Source: Rhynchospora pubera
Lineage: Eukaryota; Streptophyta; Magnoliopsida; Poales; Cyperaceae
Assembly (NCBI GenBank): GCA_028095005.1
Contig: CM051459.1
Location: 133,387,657 to 133,451,656 of the forward strand
Direction of reading: 5' to 3'
DNA length: 64,000 bases
Position numbers and translations under genes: made by a program. The notes below the pieces were generated by a model. It was not told the origin of the DNA, searched no databases, and worked only from the letters and a program-made list of their open reading frames with translations. Below, piece by piece: positions 22,975 through 35,100 of the stretch. Numbering within the stretch: position 1 is the first letter of the stretch; every line of letters starts with the position of its first letter.

Positions 22975-25245
22975 ATGGCCTTATCCAATGTTTTGAAATA
23001 CCATCCTTCAATTTTCTATCCCAAATCTAGGATTCCACCAAATCATGTGGTTTCTTTCAGATCCCTCAATAGTGCACCTGATTCTAGACAAACTGAACTA
23101 TCCCTTCCACCTAATTCAAATTCAAGCAGCCTCTTAACCCTCCTCAGAAATCAAAAGGACCCAAAATCGGCGCTGCACATATTCAATACAGCATTGAATG
23201 AGGGTGGGTTGGGTTACTCTTATTCGGTCTATGAAGAAATCATCAAGCAACTGAGAACAGCAGGGTGTTTTGATGAAGTAAATTCCATTCTACAACAGAT
23301 GCATCTGAATAGATTGGAAGTCAAGAGATGCACCTTGTTATCCATCATAGAGAGCTATATCAAGTTCTCCTTGTTTGATGAGGCTGTTGAATTTGTACTT
23401 AACCTAACCCAACAAAAATTCGGGTTGAGACCTGACACGGTATTGTACAATCATCTACTTAACCTTCTAATAGAGGTAGAGGGAAATAAAATAAATCTTG
23501 TGGAATTGGTTTTTACCGAAATGGAAAATAGAGGGTCTGAGCCTGACGTTGTGACCTTTACAATATTAATCAAGTTATTTTGCAAAAACCATAAGACAAA
23601 AGCTGCACTGTTAATGCTCGATGAAATGCACAAGAGAGGTTTAACTCCAGATGACGTGACATTTATCATAATAATGAACGCTTTTATAAAAGAAGAGAAC
23701 CTTGATGCTGCTGTAAGGATAAAAGAAAGAATGGTACAAGAGGGTGTGAAGATAACAAAGAAGGCAGTAAACGTATTGGTAAATGGGTTTTGTAAAGAGG
23801 GCCAGGTAGAAGAAGCCCTGGGCCTCATCCAAGAGGAATTGGTTAATGGGTTCATGCCAGATAAGTTCACTTTTACTGCTTTGATTAATGGATTGTACCA
23901 GTATGGATATGTTAGTCAGGCAGGTGAAGTTCTAGAAGGCATGATTAAACTAGATTTTCATCCTGATGTGGTTGTATACAACAGCATAATAAACCATTTG
24001 TGCAAACGTAATGGTATAGAAGAAGCCATGGGCATACTTCAGCAAATGGTTGACAATGGTTGTTTACCTGATTTGATCTCTTACAATACGGTGATTAATG
24101 CATTATGTAGAGTTAATCGTGTCAATGAGGCCATAGACCTTGTCCATGGCCTCACCCGTATGGGTCTTTCTCCAAATACCTACACCTTTAATTCGTTAAT
24201 TAACGGGCTTCTCAAAGCTAAAGATTTTAACCATGCTTATCAGATGTTTAAGGAGATGAAAGACAATGGATGCGTACCTGATGCAGTCACATATAACACT
24301 TTTATAAGCCAACTTTGTTTTGAGGGGCAGTTAGAGAAGGCTCTAAAATTGTTTAAAGAAATGGATCATACTGGTTGCCCAAAGGATCTTCTGACTTACA
24401 ATGTTTTAATAAACTGGCTTTGCAAAGAAAGAAGGTTAGAAGATGCACTGCTCTTGTTTGAGCAAATGGAGATAAATGGGGTTTCAAGGAACTTGCAGAC
24501 TTACAACACTGTTATCGATGGGCTATGTAGAAGTTACCAGATAAGTAAAGCAAAGGAGCTAATGGATCAGATGGTACTTAATGGAATTAAACCTAATAAG
24601 TTTACCTACAACTCCATCCTGTCACACTACTGCCGGGAAGGTAATATAATACAAGTAGGTGAGATAGTGGAATGCATGACCCAGAATGGATTTGAACCTG
24701 ATAAATTCACATATGAAAAACTAATTAGATCCCTATGCAAGGCAGAAAGGATTGAACAGGCGTGTGAAGTACTTAGGGATATGCATGTAAGAGGTATGAA
24801 ACCAAGTCCAAAACAGTACAACCCTGTGATAGCAGGCCTTTTCAGGACAAAGAAGAATGGAGATGCCATTGCACTATTTAGAGAGATGAAGCAAGTTGGA
24901 GGCAATCCCAATGCTATCAGCTATAACATAGTCCTGCGCAGTCTTTGCTGTGATGAGAGACTTATCAGTGAGGCAGCTGAGTTCTTGGTGGAGATGGTGG
25001 AGACAGGGTTTGTACCTGAACTCCTGTCCTTTTTAAATTTAGCCAATGGATTGTTGCATTTGAAGCTAGAGGATAAGCTTGTTGATTTGGTCTGGTTGGT
25101 TATGAGTCGGGTTGGTTTTGAGGTTAGTGAGGTATCTGCAGTTAATGGGTTGCTGAAGATTGGGAAATATGATGAGGCAATTGCTACATTTGATCGGTTT
25201 TTGCATGATAGAATTCCAGAAAATGATCGGCAACTGAGATATTAA
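22975..25245 (+). CDS. P-type pentatricopeptide repeat protein, MEE40/At3g53700-like, copy A, 756 aa
   Basis: Sequence-specific organellar RNA-binding protein. It is intronless and 756 residues long, close to Arabidopsis MEE40, with the same C-terminal wording (SYNIVLR, FLVEMVETGFVPE, VNGLLKIGKYDEAIAT). The N-terminus (about 1-50) is Ser/Pro/Asn-rich, fitting a plastid or mitochondrial transit peptide. About 17 PPR motifs of 35 residues run from about 80 to 700. Many have the 5th/last pair N/D, e.g. VVVYN..LPD (predicted U), others T/D or N/N. No E, DYW or SMR domain follows, so it is a pure P-class protein, likely in RNA stabilisation, translation or splicing rather than editing. The copy at 49890 differs at ten residues. 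Residues 371 (N) and 471 (D) are code positions; both match the family consensus here. Confidence 0.93.
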   Translation: MALSNVLKYHPSIFYPKSRIPPNHVVSFRSLNSAPDSRQTELSLPPNSNSSSLLTLLRNQKDPKSALHIFNTALNEGGLGYSYSVYEEIIKQLRTAGCFDEVNSILQQMHLNRLEVKRCTLLSIIESYIKFSLFDEAVEFVLNLTQQKFGLRPDTVLYNHLLNLLIEVEGNKINLVELVFTEMENRGSEPDVVTFTILIKLFCKNHKTKAALLMLDEMHKRGLTPDDVTFIIIMNAFIKEENLDAAVRIKERMVQEGVKITKKAVNVLVNGFCKEGQVEEALGLIQEELVNGFMPDKFTFTALINGLYQYGYVSQAGEVLEGMIKLDFHPDVVVYNSIINHLCKRNGIEEAMGILQQMVDNGCLPDLISYNTVINALCRVNRVNEAIDLVHGLTRMGLSPNTYTFNSLINGLLKAKDFNHAYQMFKEMKDNGCVPDAVTYNTFISQLCFEGQLEKALKLFKEMDHTGCPKDLLTYNVLINWLCKERRLEDALLLFEQMEINGVSRNLQTYNTVIDGLCRSYQISKAKELMDQMVLNGIKPNKFTYNSILSHYCREGNIIQVGEIVECMTQNGFEPDKFTYEKLIRSLCKAERIEQACEVLRDMHVRGMKPSPKQYNPVIAGLFRTKKNGDAIALFREMKQVGGNPNAISYNIVLRSLCCDERLISEAAEFLVEMVETGFVPELLSFLNLANGLLHLKLEDKLVDLVWLVMSRVGFEVSEVSAVNGLLKIGKYDEAIATFDRFLHDRIPENDRQLRY

Positions 25246-26159
25246 TTTTTTTTATTATTATTGCTATTCTCTCTATCTCTATTACAATTTTGGGTTTTCA
25301 GAATCAGTTCTCTTTTGTTGTTGGAGCAGTAGTAATAATTACGCTTTGGATAAAATAGAGATGCATTGTTCTTATTTTATAGGTTGTCGCAAAAAAAATT
25401 GGTATATACTGTTTACTTTATTGATCTCTCAAAATATAATGTCATTGTTCATAGTTCGAGCTATAAATAATTTTCATGATTGTGCGAATTATGCAGCTGG
25501 GAAATTAAAAAATAGCTGACAAATCGATTCCAGCGGCTTAGTAGATATTAAAAATCACAAAATAGCTCCACGTATGTATCATAATTTGATCTTCGAATTA
25601 CATTATTTGATCTAATAGTACAACACGACTCGCTATATACTGAATCAAACAACCTGAAATTGAATTAGATGCAGTAGTCAGTAGAGGCAATCCAACCCAA
25701 ACAAGGATACTCAAGGACAACGTACATTAAATATATTTTCTTTAGTGAAGTGAGTTAAATATAAAAATATGGAATAGATATTATCCAATCAATAGATAAT
25801 GAAACATATTAAAATATAAATGATATGGTATGGCTTAAAAGTTTTAACATTTAACTGGAGTAGAAATTTACTTTTTGTTTTTCAATCCGCATTGCCGCAT
25901 TGGGGAACTTATACCAACAGCTTTACTGTTTGTTCGGACCTTGTGGACCTAATGTACTTTTCCCATTCGTTGCAAAACCATGTTTTGAACCAAAATCTTG
26001 TCATGAAACTGGAGATGATCAAATGAGAGAGAGAGACCTCCAGTTATGTGCATGAGTCGAAGTTTTCCCTCTTTTGTACCATATATAATGCATGATTAAA
26101 TAAAGGTCAATGCCTTTTCACATCTCTCTCTCTCTCTCTCTCTCTCTAGTTGCATGTTC
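25246..26159. other. PPR 3' flank / SOFL distal promoter, copy A
   Basis: No gene seen. Includes a 32-bp stretch near 25313-25345 that is missing in copy B with CTTT at the edges (microhomology deletion), and a (CT)n tract at about 26123-26147 shared with copy B. The reading frame at 25820-26026 is kept in both copies but has no family resemblance. Confidence 0.5.
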
Positions 26160-26564
26160 CAATATTTTTAATACCCTACCGGCCATCAAACCGGCTAAAG
26201 TGGCGGTATGCGGTTTTTACCGGTTCTACCGGTTTGTGCTGGTTTGTACTGACTATAGTATAATATTTATATTTATTAACATTGACTAACAAATATGGCC
26301 ACTCGGCCCAGTGGTTATCGCGTTGGTCTCCCACAGCCCCCAACCAAGTTCGATTCTTCCGAATAAATGAATTTGTTGATTTTATTCTTTGAGAAAGCGG
26401 AAATGAAGGGAAACTGAAACGGTAACAGCCGAAATTTCCGGTATTTGACCGATTTTACCCGGTTGTTGACCAGCCGGTTTTAGGGGCCTATTCCTACCGG
26501 GTGGTGATCCGAAACCCGGTTTTACCGGAAATTTCCGGTACCCGGTAGGGTTTTAAAAACACTG
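26160..26564. mobile_element. hAT-type MITE inserted in the SOFL promoter, copy A only
   Basis: Inverted ends CAATATTTTTAATACCCTAC and, read inward from the right, CAGTGTTTTTAAAACCCTAC. An 8-bp duplication GCATGTTC flanks it (26152-26159, 26565-26572), as for hAT elements. Copy B has the empty site (single GCATGTTC at 53030-53037). It ends about 112 bp before the SOFL start codon. The interior is rich in CCGGT/ACCGG blocks and carries a tRNA-like stretch. Confidence 0.88.
26294..26395 (+). mobile_element. tRNA-related SINE-like sequence inside the hAT MITE
   Basis: 'CGGCCCAGTGGTTATCGCG' resembles a pol III A box and 'CAAGTTCGATTCTTCC' a B box, about 50 bp apart as in a tRNA-derived head. It cannot be an intact tRNA because the stems do not close. 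Its own target duplication is not clear. Confidence 0.4.
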
Positions 26565-26676
26565 GCATGTTCACTTCAGCCCCACTTCATAAATACCAAC
26601 TTTCTTCATGTACTCTATAAATTGACATCTCTTACTGATTATATTCACACACACTACTTCGCAACATATTTATATT

Positions 26677-27292
26677 ATGGAGGAAATCAACACTTCTGTA
26701 AGCAAAACCAATAGTCTCAATCCAAATACAAGAAGTGAAGAATCATTGCCTTGCTCTTCCGAGGAGAGTGGTTGGACTTCTTATTTTGAAGATTTCATTA
26801 CATCAAATGAAAATAAAGGTGGTGTTGCCATGGTTTATAGTCATTCACTGAGCTCTTCTTTGATCTCTGACGCATCTCCTTCAAGGTTTATATCCGAGAA
26901 CAAAAATAAAAGAAAAGCAAGTGGGCCTTTATGCAATTACGAGGATGATCCTTTGGAAGACACTGCTTGCTCTTCTTTAAAATTTTGCTGTCAACCATAT
27001 GGTATGAAGTCTAATACATTTGCATATATGTACCAATTCTTTCATATGTTTTTTTTCAGAAGAAAATTGATTTGAGCTAAATAACAAACTCGTTTTTATT
27101 TTTTTATTTTCCAAGACAGAGATTGGTTCTGTCAAACAGATGAACATGAGGGACCAAGATGCAAATGTGTTATCAAATGGGTTTGGTTTTGGTTTGGATT
27201 TAGTTAACAATATGAATAAGATAGAGTGCACAAATGTCTATTTTAATAGAAAACCCTTTAGTACGCTTTCTTCTTTTGTTCAAGGCTGTTGA
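26677..27292 (+). CDS. SOB FIVE-LIKE (SOFL) protein, copy A, 165 aa
   Basis: Small plant-specific protein; family members SOB5 and SOFL1/2 raise cytokinin levels or responses. Exons 26677-27001 and 27120-27292; the junction codon is GAG and the second exon stays open to TGA at 27290. The SOFL signatures are in order: SEESGWTSYFEDF (about 29-41), SLISDASPSR, and the acidic LEDTACSS. A basic NKNKRKAS stretch could act as nuclear signal. The first exon alone stays open past the donor (to 27075), but using the GACAG acceptor gives a longer conserved C-terminus ending FSTLSSFVQGC, which copy B shares. Oddity: copy A uses acceptor GACAG, copy B CATAG at the aligned site, and copy B has a second AG just upstream. 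The promoter carries the hAT MITE. Confidence 0.8.
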
Positions 27293-28487
27293 CTCGTGTA
27301 CTTTTATTCAAATCTGTTGAAATTGTAGCTCATGATATATTGGTTCAGATCATTTGTATTAGTTATAAAAAATGTATGTTGTCGGTATTTTGGCAAAGTT
27401 TTTATTTTGGAAATCTGAAATAGAAAAAAATTCCAAAATAGCACATGTAAAATTGGATTCAGAAAACTATAAATCACATAAAACAGTCATATAAAAAAGA
27501 GATAAGTACTTGCATAGAATCCTGTAAAAAAAATTTTGTTGATTTTTTAAGAAGTGTTCTTTTTTTCTTTTTGAAATTGTTTTTTGAAGAAGTTGCGCTT
27601 CTTGTAAAATTTGACGATTCTACCCGCCTTTTCTAAATAGATTCGTGTTTTCAGACTTTGTACATTCAGTTTTAGATATATGTAATTTAAAAAATAACAT
27701 TTTGAAGCACAATATTTTTTCAAAGGCTAAAACGAAAATAGCAGTTGACTACAAAAATTTAGAGTCTTACTTGCATATTACAAAATGATTTGAAAACTTC
27801 GTGTCTTTATTCTTCTTTAGATAGCAGTTATATTTAAACCAAAAAAATATATATTTGTTGCACCAAAGACCGGTAAGCATGCACCTTCTTTCATGAATAG
27901 CAGAGTAATCAAATTTTCACGATAATATAAAGGTGTAGAGACTTTAACAACAACGGTGATTTGCTAATAATTAGGGACGCCATTAAGAATAATTGCATTT
28001 ATATATTAATATTTTGGGGATAATCCAAAACTTTAAAGCCTATATGAATTAATGTAATTAAACGAATCACTAATTATATGTTGACAAGAAGGTAAAATAA
28101 AATTAAATTTGAAATTCAGGCATATAAATCTTCAGTTCTTCACTAATTTCTAATTTTCTATAAAAAGTAAGACAAAGTTTAATATGCACTATAGTATATA
28201 GGGAGTCTTATGCAACGTGGACTTTTTTAGGAGTATTTTTATTGTTGGTTAAACATTTTCTCTCGATTTGCCGATTTGCAAAACAACACCGAAACCCTTA
28301 AACTAACATCCCTTTTTAGTGCTTTATAGCTAGATTTATTGAAGATTGGATTAAAGCAAGTGTGGCACTTAGTTTGGAGCTTCAAGAGATTGCTTTGGTC
28401 TAATTAGATTCAGTTGTTAAGGTTTATTTAATCTCTAAACTAATCTCAATCAATTTGCTGGTAAAATGCTCAGTTTTTCTGTCCAGC

Positions 28488-29130
28488 GTCATACAACGCT
28501 AGTTGCCGTTACACAACGCAGCGTTAATTCGCTCATAAATTGCAAAATCTCTGACAAGGATGGAACAACGTTACACAACGCTCAGTAGCGTTGTGCAACG
28601 TTAGTTCATTTGCTTTTAAACCAGTTAAATCCATTATTTCCCCTTGTCAGAACGTTGTGCAACGCTAAGTAACGTTACACAACATTTTCACTCCTATGTT
28701 GTGTAACGCTATTCAGCGTTGTACAACGCAGTCTGAAGCAGGCGACTCTGCATTGCTCAGACATCGATCTGCATCGATGCTGCATGCATGCTGCTATGTT
28801 CCATGCATCGTAGCGTTGTGTAACGCTCTAAACTTCGCTCAGACATCGCTCAGTCGCTCTGGACGCGTAGTGCAACGCTGAATAGCGTTGTGCAACGGCG
28901 ACGTTGTGTGACGCCATTCAGTATCGTATGACGCTCTGACAATATTGTTTGAGTTTGTCAGTTCTGCCTTGATTGTTTTCTTGACTTCGTTGTGCAACGC
29001 TACCAAGCGTTACACAACGCTCTGACAAGTTCCAACGGAACTGTCGAGCTTCTGCTTTGGATTTTTGCTGAAGCGTTGTGCAACGCTATACAACGTTACA
29101 CAACGCTCTGACAACTCACAACGTTATTGT
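28488..29130. repeat. Array of GTTGTGCAACGC-type dyads in the solo LTR
   Basis: Roughly twenty near-palindromes of the form AGCGTTGTGCAACGCT or AACGTTACACAACGCT lie in about 640 bp, and two more at 38850-38880 beyond the nested insertion. The arms (GCGTT/AACGC) are constant, while the centre varies (TGTGCA, TACACA, TGTACA, TGTGTA). Confidence 0.75.
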
Positions 29131-29162
29131 CTGTGACCGTTTGATTTTTCAACGGCTATTTC

Positions 29163-32100
29163 TGTTAGAGTTATGTCCTAGAAGTCAATAATTTAATGAC
29201 TTAATTATTAGTTTATGTTTTGGATGAGATTTTATCATCTGTTCCTAGGTTTATTATTGACAGATCATTCAGGTTGAGGATCTGAATTGTAGATCTCTGT
29301 TGATCATTCTTTAGAATGACAATAATAAATCTAAACGGTCCATAATCTTGATAATTAACAAGGAACATTAATTATCATAAAAGATTAGTATGCAAGTTAA
29401 GTGATGATTAAGTTCTACTAATCATAGGTAAAGAGTTACCAACTTAGTTGCATATGTGTATGTTATGGAACATAGCACAGGACTTGACCCATCGAAATAA
29501 ACATATGGATTGTGTTATGTGTCATTGTTTATTTCGTTGTGATTTTGGTTCTAAGTTTGAGATGTTTATCTTTTCCACATGAGGATAGGTTCAATAAATA
29601 CTGTCTACCGCTGATTCCCGATAAGGGCTGCTATACGGACTTTATTTATGTTCTCTTGAATTGTGCGGGGAAAAGTTAATCATCAAGAAAACCGTATGTC
29701 CCTCATTAATTCACTTAGTGAGTGACGATATCTGTTTGGGCCCCTTGATGGAGATAGATTGTTTGCATGCAACTTTATACAATTATCTCTAGATCAAGAA
29801 ACGTATAATCTGCAAGAATGACACATTCCTATCTTGGATTATACGATGATATCGTGCGACATAAGAATCAAAATAGAGAAACATATTTATTCTCTTATGC
29901 AGGATTGAAATATTGTAGCAGTACACTATTTATGCGAATTGGGAGTCATAACGTGTTGCTAGATACCGCTTATGATTATTGGAATTAAATAACGATTTAA
30001 TTCCATGGCCAACATAGCATAAATCCTCAAAGGGTCACACAAATAGGACATTAATCACACAGTGCATTATTTATTTATTCACAGCAGTAGGTTCTATGGA
30101 AATATGATAAGATTGATTAATTAATTATATACCGTTGCGAACCGTTATAATTAATTAAGTCAATGGATCATATAGAAATAAATTAATGCATTAACTAATC
30201 CTAAAATAATTATTAATGAGTTAATAATTAATTTAGTTCAACACTTATCAATATAAATGGTTATATTGATTAATTGGGCCGTTATTTAAATAGCAAATAT
30301 ATAGTCCAATTAAAGAGCAAAGTTGAGGGACCTTAATTATATGAATTAATGGTCCAAATGAAGGGGTTTAATGGCCCATAAAGGCCCATTTCGTGGCAGC
30401 CATTTATGGTGGTAGGTTGGATGGCATAGTTGTAATTATGCAAGAGGTCAATTAGGTTTTGTGCTCTATATAAGGACCACTTATGAGAGCCTCCACCTAG
30501 ACTTTTCTCTCTCCTCTCTTCCTCCCATTCTAGGCCGCCACCTTCCTCTTCTCTCCCTCTCTTTTGCTCATGTGTTGAGCTATTTTCTCTCCACTAAATC
30601 AAGGTTGTTGATTGATGCAAGAGAGAAAACCATAGGGATTAGGCTTGTTCTTTGGGTATGCTAGCACGTACCTTGTAGAACGTGATTAATCCTCCTTGGT
30701 GGACTCGAGGGCGGTTACGAGACGTGGCGGAGACGGTGGAGAAGGCACGCCATCGATTCCCATGCCTTGGTCGAGCCCCGCGAATACGATTTCGCGGGAG
30801 GTATCGATTTCCCCTTTTTCTCGTGTGTTTGAATAGCTTGTGTACTAGATCTTGTGTGTGCTATGTTTGCTTGGTTAATTAATTGGTAATTAGCATAAAA
30901 AATGAAAATTAGCACACTTTCTAACAGTGGTATCAGAGCACATGGTCGTACTTAAGCTATTTTAACACTTAATTAAGAGAAATTGGCTAATTAATGGATT
31001 AGTAGAGATGATGCGTTTGTTTGCTGTCTGGAAATGGTATTTTCTGTGTTATTTCGCGTTTTTGGATGTGATAAGTTCTCTGGAAGATCTTTCCATCTAC
31101 ATGAAAGTTGTAGATCTGTGGATTGTGATTCTTTTGTCGTTGGATTCACATTTGTCTGAATTAGTATGGATTTACTGTGAATAAAACGGCGACAGTGCGC
31201 AGAACCAGTTTTTGCTTGCACTGTCCTATTTGAATGGCTTGAAAGATTTATATTTTGAATATAAGTACCAGTGTTCTATGGCTAGAAATAAAGAGGACTT
31301 GAAGCTCTTTCTGAGAATGTATAAATTGTTGCATGAATCGGATTAATTTGTGGGTTTTCAAGTATGAAAAGGAAGATCTTGTCAGATCCAGTTTGTTGAG
31401 CAAATCGATTGTTCTAATAAACTGTACCAACTGAGAACTCCTTTAAAAATTTTGTTTAAATGGAGTTGTTCTATTTTGAGTTAGGATTCCAGGAAAATTA
31501 ATTTCGTAATTTTTCGTGGATGTTTGGACCTTCAACTAGGTTAAAACCTTTCGATTGACAGTCTGTCCCAGTACAGAATTTGTTGATTGTTTAGGCTGTA
31601 ACTTAATATTATTGAACTAAACTTGGTTGTTTTCTTTTCATGAATGGATAGCCTGTAGTCTAAACAAGTTTTTCTATGTATATTGTATATATAAAAACTG
31701 GATAGAAGGTGGTCTAACAGACCAAATGGTTGAGAGGATAAGCTGAAAATCTCATAACGGTGTTTCGTGCACTTGTAAGAGATTTGTCTTTTTTGATTCT
31801 CCCAGATGGTTTAAGATCTCTTCTTGAATTTTTTACTGGTAGTCACAACTTTGATAAGGAGCTTAATTAATTTATTTGAGAATTTTTGGAGACCAAAAAC
31901 TGTTGTTTTTGTTGGATTCCATTAGTTACGTTTTTTTGGTAAATTACTGTTTTTCTAAGTATTCAAACTAGTTGAATTTAATTAGAAAACTCCTTGTTTG
32001 ATCTCCTTTCTGTTATGGGATGTTGAAAGAACTTTCTAAATGAATTTAAACAAGTTTGGTTGTTTAAAATTGAGGATTTGTACACGGAATTTACTTATAG

Positions 32101-35100
32101 CAAACGATACGCAAAGATGCTTGAAAATCGTTAATTGGAAACAAAGTTCTTGTATGTGCTAACTTTGTTTTGTAGGTGGATAGTGGGTTTAGTATGGCTC
32201 AAGACTCAATGCCTTGTGGTTGTAAATGAATGCATGTGTGAATGTTTGTAATGCGGCCTTTGGTGCCATTAATTAATTTTTGATTAATTTTTGATGTAAC
32301 TTGTGAGGCTTGCATGCCCCTAAGGATAGGAAGGGAATAGGATGTTTTCACATGTATTTTGCACCTTTATTTTATATAGGATTTAGATCCTTATAGAATT
32401 TAGTGGGAGGGCAAGGATTAGATTAGTTTTGCTCCATGGACGATGTGGCGAAACTAATGCAAGCGGGAGCCATACAAACCCACAACTATGAGATGCTTAT
32501 ATGTGATTGCTTGTGATTGCTATGAATTGTCATAGGCTAGGTATGGGTGTATGCTTACATGACCACCATACAAGTGTCACTTAATTGATTGTCCCAAACA
32601 AAACATGATTAAGTTAAATCGCCCTCCTTCTCTCTATCCCCTTCTAACGTGTATGATCGTTCATTGATGCATTCTCGCCGACGCGGGACATCGTGTTCCA
32701 TCATCCGTGTCGGGGTGTAAATCGGATTTACTAGGAGCAAATAGAGAAAGGTTACTTAACGATGTTTTCTAATCGGATTGGGCATCGGGGCAAAGTTTGT
32801 GGATATACATGTGATATTTCACAAACCAAGAATCATATGGAATGATTGGTTGGAGAACCTCCCTTATCTAGTTGTTTTGGTGTCACGCCGACGCTAGCAC
32901 CATCTCAACGAAAATAGGGATCTTGGAAAACCTACTATATTAGGGACATTAAATAAATATAGTGGGAGTTTTATTTGTTATAAATAAAACAATTGCATAA
33001 ACTAAATGACCGTAAATTGATTTTGTTATAGATGTTTAAATTGTTAATTTTGTTGCGATCAATCTTTGAAAATTAACAAACTCGTTTCTAAAAGTATTCA
33101 CTTAAAGAAGTAATACTGATTCCTAAGACACGATCTTAGTGAAGAGAAATTTGAGTATGTCAATTCCCAAAACTTTCCTCAAACTACCCGAACGTAGCAT
33201 TGCGATGATTGATTGACTTTTGGCGAAAAGTTATTCAATAAAGCGTATGGCTAATATCCTCATTTGAAATTTCTAGACCTTTGAATTAGCGAATTCATAT
33301 GGACTAAAAGTAACTCGTACGTTCTCATCCGCTTACTCAAGAAAGTGTTCTTAGAGAAAGTAGATATTAACTCCATCATTTATGATTGAGTATAAAGAAT
33401 ATGAGTTGACCAAGAGATTATTCTTTTAAAAGAAGTTATATGAATGTTTCATTAGCTCACAAATCGAAAGATTGAAGTAGCTAATTGATGACTAGAGATA
33501 TTAATCTCCGATATCAAGGATTGTTGATATTGTCATACGATCTCTTTGGAATTATAAAGGATATAATGTTACCTTCTTCGCACAATTGTTGATGCAAAAA
33601 GGTAATTGGTTAAGTATTCAAGAAATACTTCACTAAGGTATGAGTTGAAATTTTCGAGACCCTCATTTATGACCATGTGTCACATGAGATGTTTCATTTG
33701 CCGTATAGGGAGACATTTGAAAGGTTGTCCGAAGTACCATGATTGTGACGATTAGAAATATTCTAATCCTAAAGTGTATTTGTTGTTCAAATTATCTCAC
33801 TATCTCTAATTTACACTAGTAACTTGATACTAGTTCATATGCTCGCATTTAACGAAATGTGTTAGCAATGAAGAATAAGAGAATGTTCGAGAGATGTAAA
33901 GGAAACTCCGTATAGGAGATGACTTATTCGTTTAAGTCATTACCATTGAATACGTAGAGTTATCTTTATTAAGAGTTTGTTTAGGAATTGAAGGTTGCAT
34001 ACCTTAATTCTAAAACCTCTCATAGCGTCTCCATTTCATATTTGATGATGGATAACTATGTTTAATAAAAGACAAGTTCTTTTATTATGAATTTGTTTAT
34101 ATGATTTCATTCATCTTGATGGAATTTGCTTGAAATAGATAAACAAGTTATGAATGACAAATAGGATGCGTAAGACTTGACATAAAGTATTTGACTTTCA
34201 TGTTATATATAACCGCTTAGTCACATATATAAACGAGAATCGCATTATGAGAGTCTACGTAACGTAGAGCTCGAAATTCAATTCGATTTCAAATCGATTG
34301 ATATGCGAATCATGTTTGTTAAATGACAAAAGCGTCTTTGACCTATGAAGGTTTAAGGACAAGTGAACTAATTAGGACTTATACATATCGATGTATAAAG
34401 ACCTACAAGTACTTGTGCAATGAAAAGTTGTTGATACTTTACTACTTAACCAACGATCATTGTAGATATTAACATATCTATTTGATAAGGTATAAGTATG
34501 AACCTTTTGACTAGTTCAAAGGAGTTCAAGAGTAAAGTTTAAAAGACCTTTCAAGAAAAATGGAAGTCTTACAATTAATCATGGTAAATAGTTAAGTCAC
34601 ATGATTTGAAATATTATCTTAAGAGTATGAAAATAGTTTCATAACTCACTCCATGAGGAACATTATGGAATAATGTGTCCAAGAATGGAGGTATCGAACA
34701 ATATTTTGTATAGTTCGATCGATAATAAATCAAATTGACTTATTCGACTCGTATTAGGGAATTATGTTTGAGGACAATATTGTTTACACTGAATGGTGTT
34801 CCATCAAAGTCTATTGAGGAAGGTTTCTTACGAGATTTTGATCTCTAAGTATAATACTTCTCGAGATTTGGTGTTGAGAAGCTTATTTCAAGTATTGTGG
34901 ACTTGTAAGCTTAAACCAAATAAGACACTATATATTTGTAGGATGCTTTATATTAAAAGGCACTACTTCCACGAATATGATAAGAACAAAGTAGTTGTTG
35001 CTAATCATAATGTAGTCTTGATGAATTGAAATTCTCAAGAAGAAGTAGTGGGAGTAAAGTGAGCATTAAAGGAGTTTATGCGTCACTACAAGAAGTACTC

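Noticed and set aside
23451..23870. 139-codon open frame antisense to the PPR gene (also 50366-50785)
   Set aside because: A shadow of the PPR coding strand; no family resemblance and no promoter context.
30461..30882. Open frames of 67 and 66 codons, present again at 38375-38796
   Set aside because: They lie in the two LTRs of the same copia element and are LTR sequence, not genes.
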